From positions 1,306,501 through 1,370,500 of the forward strand of contig NZ_AP031575.1 of assembly GCF_040436405.1 (NCBI RefSeq): a DNA stretch of 64,000 nt, written 5' to 3'. This stretch comes from Marinomonas sp. THO17 (GTDB lineage: Bacteria > Pseudomonadota > Gammaproteobacteria > Pseudomonadales > Marinomonadaceae). A model generated the notes under the pieces. The model worked only from the letters and a program-made list of their open reading frames with translations, did not search any database and was not told the DNA's origin. Positions within the stretch are counted from its first letter, which is position 1, and each line of letters starts with the position of its first letter. Below, one piece after another: positions 36,955 through 45,860 of this stretch. Position numbers and translations under genes: made by a program.

Positions 36955-37944
36955 ATGAAAGTCGCCGTATTCTCATGCAAACCCTATGATAAACGCACCT
37001 TAAATGAATTCATTGCAGATAAGGATCTAGAAATGAATTTTTTTGAGAGCCGTTTAAGTGAAGAAACCGTCAGTTTGGTAAAAGGTTTTGATGCCGTATC
37101 CTGTTTTGTCAATGATGACGTTAATGCCAAGGTCATACAGCAACTCAAACAACAAGGTGTAAACACCATCGCCTTACGTTGTGCAGGATTTAATAACGTA
37201 GATTTAGCCGCCGCAAAACAACAAGGCGTCAGTGTTTTCCATGTACCAGACTATAGCCCAACGTCGGTAGCTGAACATGCTGTTGCGCTAATCATGGCGC
37301 TAAATCGTAAAACACATCGCGCTTATCATAGGGTCAAAGAAGGTAACTTTGCCTTGGAAGGATTACTCGGCTTCAATTTAGAAGGCAAAACGGTGGGCTG
37401 CATTGGAACAGGTCGTATTGGTGCCGCATTTTGCCATATCATGAAAGGCTTTGGCTGCCGAGTCATCTGTTATGACATATACCCTTCCGATACACTTATT
37501 GAGATGGGTTGCGCCTATGTGTCATTAAACGAGCTATATCAGCAAAGTGACATCATTAGCTTACACTGTCCATTAACCGAATCCACTCACCATCTGATAG
37601 ACAACCAAAGTCTGAGCAAAATGAAAGACGGTGTCATGATCATCAATACCAGCCGTGGTGCTTTGGTGCATGCTCAAGAAGCCATCGACGCCTTATACAG
37701 TGGTAAAATTGGCTATTTAGGGTTGGATGTCTACGAACAAGAGAACAAAATTTTCTTTGAAGATATGTCTTCACACATTATACAAGACAGTGTTTTTCAG
37801 CTCATGCTGACCTTTCCTAATGTTGTCGTGACAGGACATCAAGGTTATTTCACTGACGTCGCCTTAAACCATATTGCACAAACCACCGTAGAGAACTTAG
37901 AACAGAGCCAACAAACTAACCCACAGCAACGACGACTGGCTTAA
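36955..37944 (+). CDS. ldhA: D-lactate dehydrogenase (fermentative, 2-hydroxyacid dehydrogenase family)
   Basis: A 329-residue NAD-dependent D-2-hydroxyacid dehydrogenase, reducing pyruvate to D-lactate. The dinucleotide motif is VGCIGTGRIGAAFCHIMKGFG with an acidic residue after strand B (CYDIYP). The catalytic triad is visible as Arg in NTSRGALV, Glu in DVYEQEN and His in TGHQGYFT. The IFFEDMSSHIIQDSVFQLML loop is specific to the LdhA group rather than to phosphoglycerate or formate dehydrogenases. It is flanked by MITE-derived DNA on both sides: copy B upstream, and a collapsed copy that supplies the stop codon. Confidence 0.92.
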   Translation: MKVAVFSCKPYDKRTLNEFIADKDLEMNFFESRLSEETVSLVKGFDAVSCFVNDDVNAKVIQQLKQQGVNTIALRCAGFNNVDLAAAKQQGVSVFHVPDYSPTSVAEHAVALIMALNRKTHRAYHRVKEGNFALEGLLGFNLEGKTVGCIGTGRIGAAFCHIMKGFGCRVICYDIYPSDTLIEMGCAYVSLNELYQQSDIISLHCPLTESTHHLIDNQSLSKMKDGVMIINTSRGALVHAQEAIDALYSGKIGYLGLDVYEQENKIFFEDMSSHIIQDSVFQLMLTFPNVVVTGHQGYFTDVALNHIAQTTVENLEQSQQTNPQQRRLA

Positions 37945-37967
37945 GGAAGACTTATTCACACCTTCCT
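37942..37967. mobile_element. Collapsed MITE remnant (two termini fused)
   Basis: TAAGGAA is followed directly by GACTTATTCACACCTTCCTA. The second part matches the right terminal repeat of the MITEs with one change, and the first 7 bases match the outer end of the opposite terminus. It looks like an element that lost its whole interior. Its first three bases are the TAA stop codon of ldhA. Confidence 0.6.
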
Positions 37968-38082
37968 AAACCTTTTTCGCATATTAATTGCACACTGAGG
38001 TTTTACATATAAGATCAACAAATTGTCACACTACTAACGTATAATCTTGGCTCATAATGGAGATATATTGGAGTAAGGCATA

Positions 38083-38937
38083 ATGAATTTGGATCAAACT
38101 ACTCAAGATACTTTAATCAACATTTTGCGTCGTACTGGACAAGAAGTGGTTATGCCTTATTTTCGTCAACTTGATAGTAATCATGTTCAACAGAAAACCA
38201 GCCGCAGTGACTTAGTCACCATTGCTGATCAAGCCAGTGAAGACTTCATTAGTAAAGAGATTCGCCGCTGCTTTCCAAACTGGGCCATTGTCGGTGAAGA
38301 AGCCGTGGCGGCAGATCCAAGTGTCACAGATCACATTGCCCGTGCAGATGTCTGTGTCATTATCGATCCCATTGATGGCACTTGGAACTTCGCTCACGGT
38401 TTATCTGATTTTGGCATTATTCTCGCTGTCGTCGTCAAAGGCGTAACCCGTTTTGGCATCTTATATGATCCCGTCAATGACGACTGGGTATACGCTAATC
38501 TTGGCGAAGGTGCTTACTATCAGGCAACCGATTTAAAGGAACGGGGAACCTATTTTGCCCCTGAAAAACCACCCATTAAGCTAGAGATCAGCCAAGACAT
38601 GCCTCTGGAACAACAAGCCGGCATCATGTCGATTCATTCTTATCAAGGTGCAAGAAAGCAAGAGTATGCCATTAAAGCGACCCGCTTTGCGCGCATCAAC
38701 AACCTACCTTCTTGTCCTGCTTATCGACAACTGGCTCTTGGGCATTTTCAATTCACTCTTACCTACAAAATGATGCCGTGGGATCATGCTGCAGGCGTAC
38801 TCATCTTCACCGAAGCCGGCGGCGTATGTCGTCTATTTAGTGGTGAAGAATATCATCCCAGCATGTTGGATGGCGAAATGCTGGCAGCCCAATCCGAAGC
38901 AGACTGGCAAGCCTTAGCAGCGCATTTTAGACAATAA
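38083..38937 (+). CDS. Inositol-monophosphatase-family phosphatase
   Basis: A 284-residue magnesium-dependent phosphatase of the IMPase/CysQ/FBPase fold. Metal-binding motifs are WAIVGEEAV (first glutamate pair), IIDPIDGTWNFAHGLSDFG (the DPIDGT signature) and MPWDHAAGVLIFTEAGGV (WDxAAG). The LSDFGIILAVV stretch and lack of PAPS-specific features leave the substrate open: inositol phosphate, histidinol phosphate or a sugar phosphate. It is a single-gene unit, convergent with a LysR gene. Confidence 0.88.
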   Translation: MNLDQTTQDTLINILRRTGQEVVMPYFRQLDSNHVQQKTSRSDLVTIADQASEDFISKEIRRCFPNWAIVGEEAVAADPSVTDHIARADVCVIIDPIDGTWNFAHGLSDFGIILAVVVKGVTRFGILYDPVNDDWVYANLGEGAYYQATDLKERGTYFAPEKPPIKLEISQDMPLEQQAGIMSIHSYQGARKQEYAIKATRFARINNLPSCPAYRQLALGHFQFTLTYKMMPWDHAAGVLIFTEAGGVCRLFSGEEYHPSMLDGEMLAAQSEADWQALAAHFRQ

Positions 38938-38963
38938 AGCCACCTGTTGCTCAATCAACTTAA

Positions 38964-39902
38964 TCACCAAGAATTCTGCTTAAAATACTGGCTAAGGAAG
39001 TCAATCAGGGCTCTGACTTTGGGAGAAAGGTGTTTTCGCGACGAATAGAGTGCGTAAATGGTTAAGTCTTTGGGACGCCATTGCGGCAATACCTGACACA
39101 ATTCACCACGCTGTAAGTAAGGATTGACCAAATAAGTTGGCTGCATGGCAATGCCCATTCCCAATAAACAGGCATGTAACAAGGCGGAGGTTTCGTTGCA
39201 AGTTAAACGACAATGAGTCTCAACCGACACCAAGGTTTTATCAAATGACGGCGTGGTAAAGGAAGCATCCTGATCATTAGATTGGTTACTCGAAAGATGC
39301 CAAATCGTCTGTTCAAAATTCTTGTAGCCCAAGCAATCGTGATGCCTTAAATCGTCTGGCGACAGAATTAACCTTTTATCTGCTTGAGTAAGATATTCAG
39401 GCGAGGCCACCAGCACAGATTCACATTGCGCAATCGGTTTGCCAATGAGTGCAGGGTCCGGATTAGAAGCAATACGCAAGGTCAGATCAATACGCCTTTC
39501 CACTAAATCTGCGGTCGAGTCGGCTAGATCCACATCCACTTCAAGGTTTGGATGCAACGCCATGAATTCCTTCAGGGCCGGCATTAACTGGGCGTAGCCA
39601 AATGACATGCTGGTAGCAACACGAATCACCCCGGTTAATTCATCGCTTTGTTCCGCAAGGTTGGATAATCTCTCAGCCTGTTGATACCAAGACTTTATTT
39701 CCTCTAAATAAGTTTCACCATCACTGGTCAGCGACACTTGTCTTGTCGTGCGATGCAGTAAACGTCGCTGCAGCCAAGTCTCTACAGTATCCACATAGCG
39801 GGTTACCATGGGACGGGACATAGCTAAGCGTTCCGCCGTTTTAGTGAAACTGCGGGTTTCCGTTACATCAATAAAGACTTTCGCCGCTAATACTCTATCC
39901 AT
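38964..39902 (-). CDS. LysR-family transcriptional regulator
   Basis: A 312-residue LysR regulator. The helix-turn-helix is RSFTKTAERLAMSRPMVTRYVDTVETWLQRRLLHRTTRQVSLT, and the effector domain begins near residue 90. The TAERLAMSRPMVTR recognition region is typical of the DsbA/oxidoreductase-linked LysR branch. It is divergent from the DsbA/FrnE-like gene, which is its most likely target. A TTG one codon upstream is in frame, but the ATG at 39902 is preferred. The start region is part of a 17-bp tandem duplication. Confidence 0.9.
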   Translation of the reverse strand: MDRVLAAKVFIDVTETRSFTKTAERLAMSRPMVTRYVDTVETWLQRRLLHRTTRQVSLTSDGETYLEEIKSWYQQAERLSNLAEQSDELTGVIRVATSMSFGYAQLMPALKEFMALHPNLEVDVDLADSTADLVERRIDLTLRIASNPDPALIGKPIAQCESVLVASPEYLTQADKRLILSPDDLRHHDCLGYKNFEQTIWHLSSNQSNDQDASFTTPSFDKTLVSVETHCRLTCNETSALLHACLLGMGIAMQPTYLVNPYLQRGELCQVLPQWRPKDLTIYALYSSRKHLSPKVRALIDFLSQYFKQNSW

Positions 39903-39932
39903 CAAACTACTCTATCCATCAAACTACTCTAT
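39891..39932. repeat. 17-bp tandem duplication across a LysR start codon
   Basis: The unit CTCTATCCATCAAACTA occurs at 39893-39909 and 39910-39926, with a partial third unit. On the coding strand it repeats the start codon and first codons. The upstream copy reads ATG-GAT-AGA-GTA-GTT-TGA, a five-codon leader whose TGA overlaps the real ATG. Confidence 0.85.
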
Positions 39933-40083
39933 AGATCCAACTATTACCCTGCTAATCCGCTTATGACTATTAGGCTGATTTTACCTGCACATTATAAGAA
40001 ATAATTTAGATCATTTTTAATTATTTTTTAGCACTAATCAAACGAGTAAACTCAAGCAAATATCTTTTTTTAAAGGGCACAAA

Positions 40084-40713
40084 ATGCATAACATTCATTA
40101 TTTTTTTGATCCTATGTGTGGCTGGTGTTACGCCGCTTCGCCTCTGCTACAAAAACTGGCTCAATCCGATCAATTCGACATTCACTATTACCCTGGCGGT
40201 ATGATTCCAAAACGAGCCATAGACCCGGGCTTTCGACAACACATAGTGCAAGCGGATCAGCGTATTGCCAGCCTCTCCAAGGTAGAGTTTGGCAAGAAAT
40301 ACCAACAAAGAGTCACAGCTAACGGAGAATTTATTCTGGATTCGTATTTAACAACGCAAGCTTTTTGGGCAGGTCAAACACTTGGCATTAATGCACATGA
40401 TATGCTTCAACATCTGCAACAAGCCCACTACATTGAGGGTATGCCGCTTCATCAAGAAGATCATTTACAAGCCTTCGCTGCGCAATTAGGAATAGAAGAA
40501 TCGACTTGGCAAGCTGCTATGCAACAAGTGAAAAAGGATTCCTTAAAGAATATTCAGGACAATCAACAACGCATGAGTACTTGGCAAGTATCCGGTTTCC
40601 CGACTCTATTTTTACAGCAAAAGGATAGGTTAATACGCCTGCAGCATAGCCAATATTATGGTCAACCCGATGCTTTTATGGCGCATTTAACAGCACAGCT
40701 TGATCACCAATAA
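40084..40713 (+). CDS. DsbA-family oxidoreductase, FrnE-like
   Basis: A 209-residue thioredoxin-fold protein. The active site DPMCGWCYAASP (CxxC = CGWC) is near the N-terminus, with a helical insertion, then the cis-proline segment VSGFPTLFL. No signal peptide is present, so it is cytoplasmic, as in the FrnE/DsbA-like group involved in thiol metabolism or polyketide-type isomerisation. It lies divergent from a LysR gene. The role is unproven; redox chemistry on a small-molecule or protein thiol is the safe call. Confidence 0.85.
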   Translation: MHNIHYFFDPMCGWCYAASPLLQKLAQSDQFDIHYYPGGMIPKRAIDPGFRQHIVQADQRIASLSKVEFGKKYQQRVTANGEFILDSYLTTQAFWAGQTLGINAHDMLQHLQQAHYIEGMPLHQEDHLQAFAAQLGIEESTWQAAMQQVKKDSLKNIQDNQQRMSTWQVSGFPTLFLQQKDRLIRLQHSQYYGQPDAFMAHLTAQLDHQ

Positions 40714-40783
40714 GGTTCATAATTCCTGACTCTTTTCAAATAAACAAACCTTTGTTTATAAATACAGGCCACTTGTTCACAAA

Positions 40784-40810
40784 AAAGCCCTCAGCATAGC
40801 TAAGGGCTTT
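40784..40810. terminator. Bidirectional terminator, DsbA-like / lpxR
   Basis: AAAGCCCTcAGC, short loop, and TAAGGGCTTT (stem arms about 40784-40791 and 40802-40810). It lies between convergent genes, with an A-run on the left. Confidence 0.78.
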
Positions 40811-40849
40811 ATGATATTCCCTGTTCATAACACCTTATTCAAACCTGCA

Positions 40850-41890
40850 TCATAAGGTCCATGCAAAGGTCAAGGTGCCATAACGCAAATATTTATCTAT
40901 TTCGCGATCTCCGTCATTACCATTGATGGAAAACGGCGTATTAATGGCAAAAGCTAAAGAAGTCTCTCCCCATGAGTAACTTAGCCCTGTTGAGAAAGTG
41001 CTGATTGCGTGATCATAATCAATCGAGCGACTGTCACGGAAAGTATTACCATCCATAATGATTTGATTGAAGTCGTAACTGAACAAGGCACCAGCAAACA
41101 CAAACCACCCGTGATCAATGGCGATCGGATTCGAAATACGATCACGGGACAATAAAACACTAGCAAAGGAGTTCTCCATTCGGCTACCGTAACGCCAAAT
41201 TACCCCAGTATCAACACTACTTCTAATGGTGCCAACAGACACACCGCCCCCCATAAGTAGATCCATCTTACCGTCATCTGACACCCAAGTACGCCAATTA
41301 CGACTTCTTGAAATCATGAACACAGGCTCATTTTTCAACTGAGTATCCCAGCCTTTTGGGTCTTGAGCTGAAATGATTTTATGTATGGCTTTTTGAGTTT
41401 GTTTGCCCAAGGCCAAAGGTCCAACCACGCCTAACGTGGTACTGATTTTATCCGCATGATCAGCACTCACCGAAATATAAGTGTTGGTATAAGTTAATAA
41501 CCCGGCATAAGGAAAAGTACCTTCGGGAGGATTGGTCTGTGTTAAATCGTTGGGTGTCATCAAGGTTTGACTAATGCTATGTACCTTTATTCTTGTTAAA
41601 GAAAAGCCATTAGGCATGCTCCACATAAAAGGTTTTACCAACACATTAGGATCAGCAGAGGAGCTGGGAGTATCGTCGACTTCATAAGAAGATACAAAGA
41701 GACCGTTGGTATAGCCATTGTCTTCATTGACAAAAAAATCATTATCCAATGTGACAGACATCAAATCGACTTGCGCCTGTAAAGGCAGAGCATAAAAAGC
41801 ACCCATGACGAACAAAATAGCAATGAACACACGTCCTAGTGAATATTTAAAAAGTGAGGACAAAAATGAGGTTTGCGGTTGATGAATCAT
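40850..41890 (-). CDS. lpxR: Outer-membrane lipid A 3'-O-deacylase-like protein
   Basis: A 346-residue outer-membrane protein of the LpxR family, which removes the 3'-acyloxyacyl group from lipid A. After an N-terminal hydrophobic segment (FIAILFVMGAFYALPLQAQ), the mature chain begins with the diagnostic VTLDNDFFVNEDNGYTNG block; Asn and Asp here are active-site residues in characterised LpxR. QTLMTPNDL and PYAGLL also match the family. The chain ends in a strand with W-T-L. Transcribed alone, it would remodel the cell surface. Confidence 0.88.
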   Translation of the reverse strand: MIHQPQTSFLSSLFKYSLGRVFIAILFVMGAFYALPLQAQVDLMSVTLDNDFFVNEDNGYTNGLFVSSYEVDDTPSSSADPNVLVKPFMWSMPNGFSLTRIKVHSISQTLMTPNDLTQTNPPEGTFPYAGLLTYTNTYISVSADHADKISTTLGVVGPLALGKQTQKAIHKIISAQDPKGWDTQLKNEPVFMISRSRNWRTWVSDDGKMDLLMGGGVSVGTIRSSVDTGVIWRYGSRMENSFASVLLSRDRISNPIAIDHGWFVFAGALFSYDFNQIIMDGNTFRDSRSIDYDHAISTFSTGLSYSWGETSLAFAINTPFSINGNDGDREIDKYLRYGTLTFAWTL

Positions 41891-42020
41891 GATGGTAATT
41901 CAAGGCACCTTTATTATATAAGAAAAATCTTATTATATAGAAATCCTGATAAATCACGATATTCTGCCTTATTACTTCTTGGGTCTTGCCTAAAGCTTCC
42001 TAACAACTTGCGCAATTCAT

Positions 42021-42059
42021 AAAAAAAGCCTTGTCTGTGAAGTGACAAGGCTTTTTTTT
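42021..42059 (-). terminator. Terminator after the acetyl-CoA acetyltransferase gene
   Basis: AAAAAAAGCCTTGTC (42021-42035), loop TGTGAAGT, GACAAGGCTTTTTTT (from 42044). A 15-bp stem including the A/T tracts, able to work in both directions. Confidence 0.9.
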
Positions 42060-42075
42060 ATCATTTCTAGAGGTT

Positions 42076-43251
42076 CTAGCGTGACACCAACATGGCCACC
42101 CCCATGCCACCACCAATGCATAAGGTGGCTAGACCTTTTTTCGCGTCTTGTCGGGACATCTGATGCAGTAATGTCACCAAAACCCGACAACCAGAAGCGC
42201 CAATTGGGTGACCTAACGCAATAGCACCACCATTTACATTGACCTTACTGACGTCCAAACCCAACTCTTTATTAACGCATAAAGCTTGCACTGCAAAGGC
42301 TTCATTGGCTTCAATCAAATCCAAATCAGACACTTGCCAATGCATTTTCTCTAATACTTTTTGGGTCGCAGCAATGGGACCAGTCCCCATGATTTCAGGA
42401 TCAACACCCGCACTACTGGCTGCTTCAATCACAGCTAAAACGGGCAAACCTAATCGCTTTGCTTCTTCGTCTGATGTTACTACCACCATAGCTGCGCCAT
42501 CATTCAAAGTAGAAGCATTGCCCGCCGTAACCGTACCTTCCTTATTAAAAGCAGGACGTAACTTTGCCAAAGACGCCAAACTTGTGTCCGGACGCGGCTG
42601 CTCATCTTGCTCTACGATTATTGGGTCACCCTTACGTTGTGGTATACAAAGAGGAATAATTTCTTCGACAAAAAGACCTGCCTCAATCGCTTGGCTTGCT
42701 TTTTGTTGCGATTGAAAAGCAAAAGAATCTTGCTCATCGCGGTTGATATGCCAGCGATCAGCAATATTTTCTGCGGTTTGCCCCATATGATAATCTTGGA
42801 AGGCATCCCATAGACCGTCGGTTACCATGGTGTCCAATAATGACCAATCGCCCATTTTTTTACCGTTTCGGCTGTTTGGTAATACATGAGCGGCCTGACT
42901 CATACTTTCTTGCCCACCAGCAAGCACCATAGCAGACTCACCGGACAGGACAGATTGTGCTGCCAATTGCACCGCTTTTAATCCAGAACCACAGACTTTA
43001 TTAATGGTCATCGCGCTAACATGTTTCGGGAGACCTGCATAAATAGCGGTTTGACGTGCAGGGTTTTGACCACATCCAGCAGTGAGCACCTGACCTAAAA
43101 TCACTTCTTCAATATGCTCTTGTAATGTAGGCTGTTTTGCCAACATACCTTGTAATAACTGAGTACCAATTTGCACCGCACTCAATGACGATAAAGCGCC
43201 ATTAAAGGCACCTATTGGGGTTCTTGCTGCAGCAACAATAACAGCTTTCAT
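42076..43251 (-). CDS. atoB: Acetyl-CoA C-acetyltransferase
   Basis: A 391-residue biosynthetic/degradative thiolase that interconverts two acetyl-CoA and acetoacetyl-CoA. All canonical motifs are present: MKAVIVAAARTPIGAFNG, NKVCGSGLKAVQ (nucleophile Cys about 88), NVNGGAIALGHPIGASGCR and CIGGGMGVAML (second Cys). It follows scoA-scoB on the same strand after a 199-bp gap, so it probably has its own promoter but belongs to the same acetoacetate utilisation function. It is much more canonical than the thiolase at 24-25 kb. Confidence 0.94.
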   Translation of the reverse strand: MKAVIVAAARTPIGAFNGALSSLSAVQIGTQLLQGMLAKQPTLQEHIEEVILGQVLTAGCGQNPARQTAIYAGLPKHVSAMTINKVCGSGLKAVQLAAQSVLSGESAMVLAGGQESMSQAAHVLPNSRNGKKMGDWSLLDTMVTDGLWDAFQDYHMGQTAENIADRWHINRDEQDSFAFQSQQKASQAIEAGLFVEEIIPLCIPQRKGDPIIVEQDEQPRPDTSLASLAKLRPAFNKEGTVTAGNASTLNDGAAMVVVTSDEEAKRLGLPVLAVIEAASSAGVDPEIMGTGPIAATQKVLEKMHWQVSDLDLIEANEAFAVQALCVNKELGLDVSKVNVNGGAIALGHPIGASGCRVLVTLLHQMSRQDAKKGLATLCIGGGMGVAMLVSR

Positions 43252-43450
43252 GCCTATAACTCCTCAACTGCTTATTTTTCTTACCCAAATGTTAATTGTC
43301 TGGGTCATGAGCGAGATTTATTGTGTCAATACGAGTTTTGTATACTAGAAAACAAAGCACACATTTTCAGTCAATTGTTACTTTGTATCATATATCCACA
43401 TAACAATATCAAATAAAACACGCATTATGAAATAAATATAATGCATACCT

Positions 43451-44113
43451 TTATTCTGCAAACTGCATTTCAGGCACATACTCAGGTATCATCAGCTTAC
43501 CAGCCGTCTTTGCTTGAATTTCCTCCACCGACACACCTGGAGCACGCTCTTTAAGCACAAAGGCACCGTTTTCAATTTCAATCCAAGCTAAATCCGTTAA
43601 TACCTTTTTAATACAAGCTTGACCAGTAAGGGGTAAAGTGCAATTCGTCAACAGCTTAGATTCCCCAGCTTTAGAGGCATGTGTCATGGTGACAATAATA
43701 TTTTCCGCACCTGCTACCAAATCCATGGCCCCCCCCATCCCTTTGATCAACTTATTTGGAATAATCCAAGAAGCAATGTTGCCATTCACATCCACTTCAA
43801 ACGCTCCCAATACCGTAAGGTCTACATGCCCACCTCGAATCATGGCAAAAGATTCAGCGGAGGAAAAAATGGATGCTCCTTTTACCGCAGTAACCGTTTG
43901 CTTACCGGCATTAATCATATCTGCATCAATCGCGTCTTCCGTTGGAAATGCCCCCATGCCTAATAAACCATTTTCTGATTGCAACATGACTTCCATATTA
44001 TCCGGCACATGATTCGCCACTAGAGTTGGGATACCGATTCCCAAATTCACATAGAAACCGTCTTCCAACTCTTGCGCCACACGCTGCGCCATTTGATCTC
44101 TCGTTAAAGCCAT
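43451..44113 (-). CDS. scoB: Succinyl-CoA:3-ketoacid CoA-transferase, subunit B
   Basis: A 220-residue beta subunit. VNLGIGIPTLVANHVP and QSENGLLGMGAFP contain the family signature, with the catalytic glutamate in SENG. The GAFEVDVNGNIASWIIPN region is standard. With subunit A, 22 bases upstream, it transfers CoA from succinyl-CoA to acetoacetate, feeding acetoacetyl-CoA to the thiolase. The 3-oxoadipate transferases (PcaIJ) are relatives, but the sequence of subunit A favours ScoAB. Confidence 0.92.
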   Translation of the reverse strand: MALTRDQMAQRVAQELEDGFYVNLGIGIPTLVANHVPDNMEVMLQSENGLLGMGAFPTEDAIDADMINAGKQTVTAVKGASIFSSAESFAMIRGGHVDLTVLGAFEVDVNGNIASWIIPNKLIKGMGGAMDLVAGAENIIVTMTHASKAGESKLLTNCTLPLTGQACIKKVLTDLAWIEIENGAFVLKERAPGVSVEEIQAKTAGKLMIPEYVPEMQFAE

Positions 44114-44135
44114 TTTACTTTCTCCCGCCTAATAA

Positions 44136-44837
44136 TCAGTTGCTTGTCGTTGTACGTTGTTCGATACGCTTCTCAAATTGCCCTAAAATTACACGGTCCA
44201 CATAAATACCAGGAGTGTGAATCTGTGCTGGGTCCAACTCTCCAACAGGTACAATTTCCTCGACTTCAACAACGGTGATTTTTCCAGCAGTCGCCGCTAA
44301 CGGATTAAAATTTTGTGCCGTATGGCGATAGATAACATTACCGTAGGCATCGGCTTTCCACCCTTTCACAATGGCAAAATCCCCAGTTATGGCTTCTTCT
44401 AGTAAGTATTCTCGATTGTGAAAATATTTCGTTTCTTTGCCTTCCGCGACAGGTGTCCCGACACCAGTCGCCGTATAAAAGGCAGGGATACCAGCGCCAC
44501 CGGCACGCATTTTTTCAGCCAAAGTACCTTGTGGTGTCAGCTCAACTTCCAACTCTCCTGCTAATAGCTGTTGTTCAAATAAGGCATTCTCACCAACATA
44601 GGAAGAAATCATTTTCCGAACTTGCTTGTCTTCCAACAATACCCCCAAGCCAAAACCGTCTACGCCACAATTATTAGAGACGATTGTGAGATCTTTCACG
44701 CCTTTGCGCTTAATTTCTTCAATCAAATTTTCGGCTATGCCACACAAACCAAAACCACCAGCAAGCACCGTCATACCATCTTGCAACCCTGACAAGGCTT
44801 CAGCATAAGAAGTAACCAGTTTATTAAAACCTGCCAT
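44136..44837 (-). CDS. scoA: Succinyl-CoA:3-ketoacid CoA-transferase, subunit A
   Basis: A 233-residue alpha subunit. The family hallmark [17 protein letters not shown] is followed by [50 protein letters not shown] and [11 protein letters not shown], all typical of ScoA. It is the first gene of the scoAB unit, divergent from a LysR gene, with a 97-bp AT-rich region between them that contains a long inverted repeat. Confidence 0.92.
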   Translation of the reverse strand: MAGFNKLVTSYAEALSGLQDGMTVLAGGFGLCGIAENLIEEIKRKGVKDLTIVSNNCGVDGFGLGVLLEDKQVRKMISSYVGENALFEQQLLAGELEVELTPQGTLAEKMRAGGAGIPAFYTATGVGTPVAEGKETKYFHNREYLLEEAITGDFAIVKGWKADAYGNVIYRHTAQNFNPLAATAGKITVVEVEEIVPVGELDPAQIHTPGIYVDRVILGQFEKRIEQRTTTSN

Positions 44838-44879
44838 GACCTTTCTCCACTTATTGTTTTTATGTCAGTTTGACTCACC

Positions 44880-44917
44880 TTAATAAATAAATTAATTTTG
44901 TTTTTTATATTTATTAA
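44880..44917. promoter_or_regulatory. AT-rich inverted repeat between scoA and its LysR gene
   Basis: TTAATAAATA (44880-44889) and TATTTATTAA (44908-44917), perfect 10-bp arms with an 18-bp spacer; TTATTAATAA at 44911-44920 is itself a palindrome. Position in the divergent region suggests a LysR binding zone, but low complexity makes chance symmetry possible. Confidence 0.4.
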
Positions 44918-44934
44918 TAAGTTTTTTAAATAAA

Positions 44935-45816
44935 ATGAACATCAAGCAAATTCGTGCCTTTCTCGCTTTGTCCCACACATTAAATTTTGTCCAAGCGGCC
45001 AATCAGCTGCATTTATCACAACCGGCTTTGAGTTTGTCGATAAAAAGTTTAGAGGAGGATTTGGGGGGAAAGCTGTTTATCCGCACGACACGAAGCATGA
45101 CTTTGACTCCAGAAGGAGAAGCTCTTGTGCCCATTGCCAAACAACTATTGGCTCATTGGGAGAATGCTGAAGAAGAAATGAAGCAACGCTTTGCTTTACA
45201 ACGCGGTAAAATCAGCATTGCTTCCATGCCAGTGTTTGCCGCTTCCCTATTGCCCAAAGCGATTCGCAACTATCACCAAGCCTACCCAAAAGTAAAAGTT
45301 GCTATTCATGATGTGCTGTCTGACAAAGTTGAAGAGATGGTTCGCACTAACCAAGTCGAACTGGGCATCTCTTTTGAACCAGAAAACTTGAATAAGTTAT
45401 CTTTCCACCCCCTGTATGAGGATGAGTTTATTGCTATCCTGCCGCCTCAACACCCTCTAAATCAGCACACAAGTTTGACTTGGAGTGAACTGATGGAAAA
45501 TGACTTTATCAGTTTGCAAAGGCCATCCAATGTACGTAATAAGATAGAAACCGAATTAAAGAAACACCAGTTGGAACTTGGTGTCGCTTTCGATGCTCAT
45601 CAACTGAATACTGTCTGTCGAATGGTGAGTGAAGGTATGGGGGTGGCCGTGGTACCCGCTTTGTGTCAAAAACAAGCGGAAGAGCAAGGAGCAATCTGCC
45701 ATACCATCAGTCATCCCGCCATCAAATGGCGAGTCGGTGTCATTTGCCAGCCAAGATCCAGTTTATCTGTTGCCGCATCGGCCATGCTAAACACACTCAT
45801 CAGTACTTATCGATAA
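44935..45816 (+). CDS. LysR-family regulator, probably of scoAB
   Basis: A 293-residue LysR protein. The N-terminal helix-turn-helix MNIKQIRAFLALSHTLNFVQAANQLHLSQPALSLSIKSLEEDLGGKLF is followed by a complete effector-binding domain (from about residue 90, with LEEDEFIAILPPQHPL-like and GMGVAVVPALC segments). It is transcribed away from scoA with a 97-bp common control region, the usual LysR arrangement, so it most likely governs acetoacetate utilisation. Confidence 0.9.
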   Translation: MNIKQIRAFLALSHTLNFVQAANQLHLSQPALSLSIKSLEEDLGGKLFIRTTRSMTLTPEGEALVPIAKQLLAHWENAEEEMKQRFALQRGKISIASMPVFAASLLPKAIRNYHQAYPKVKVAIHDVLSDKVEEMVRTNQVELGISFEPENLNKLSFHPLYEDEFIAILPPQHPLNQHTSLTWSELMENDFISLQRPSNVRNKIETELKKHQLELGVAFDAHQLNTVCRMVSEGMGVAVVPALCQKQAEEQGAICHTISHPAIKWRVGVICQPRSSLSVAASAMLNTLISTYR

Positions 45817-45837
45817 CACTACATACATATTTACTAA

Positions 45838-45858
45838 AAATTCTACCATGTAGAATTT
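45838..45858. terminator. Small hairpin terminator between LysR gene and nnr gene
   Basis: AAATTCTAC (45838-45846), CAT, GTAGAATTT (45850-45858), then ATTTATTTG. A 9-bp AT-rich stem between convergent genes; moderate strength. Confidence 0.6.
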
Positions 45859-45860
45859 AT

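Noticed and set aside
42076..44837. pcaF/pcaJ/pcaI (3-oxoadipate) assignment of the thiolase and CoA-transferase genes
   Set aside because: Subunit A has the ScoA-type sequence throughout and the thiolase has acetoacetyl-CoA thiolase motifs, so acetoacetate utilisation fits better.
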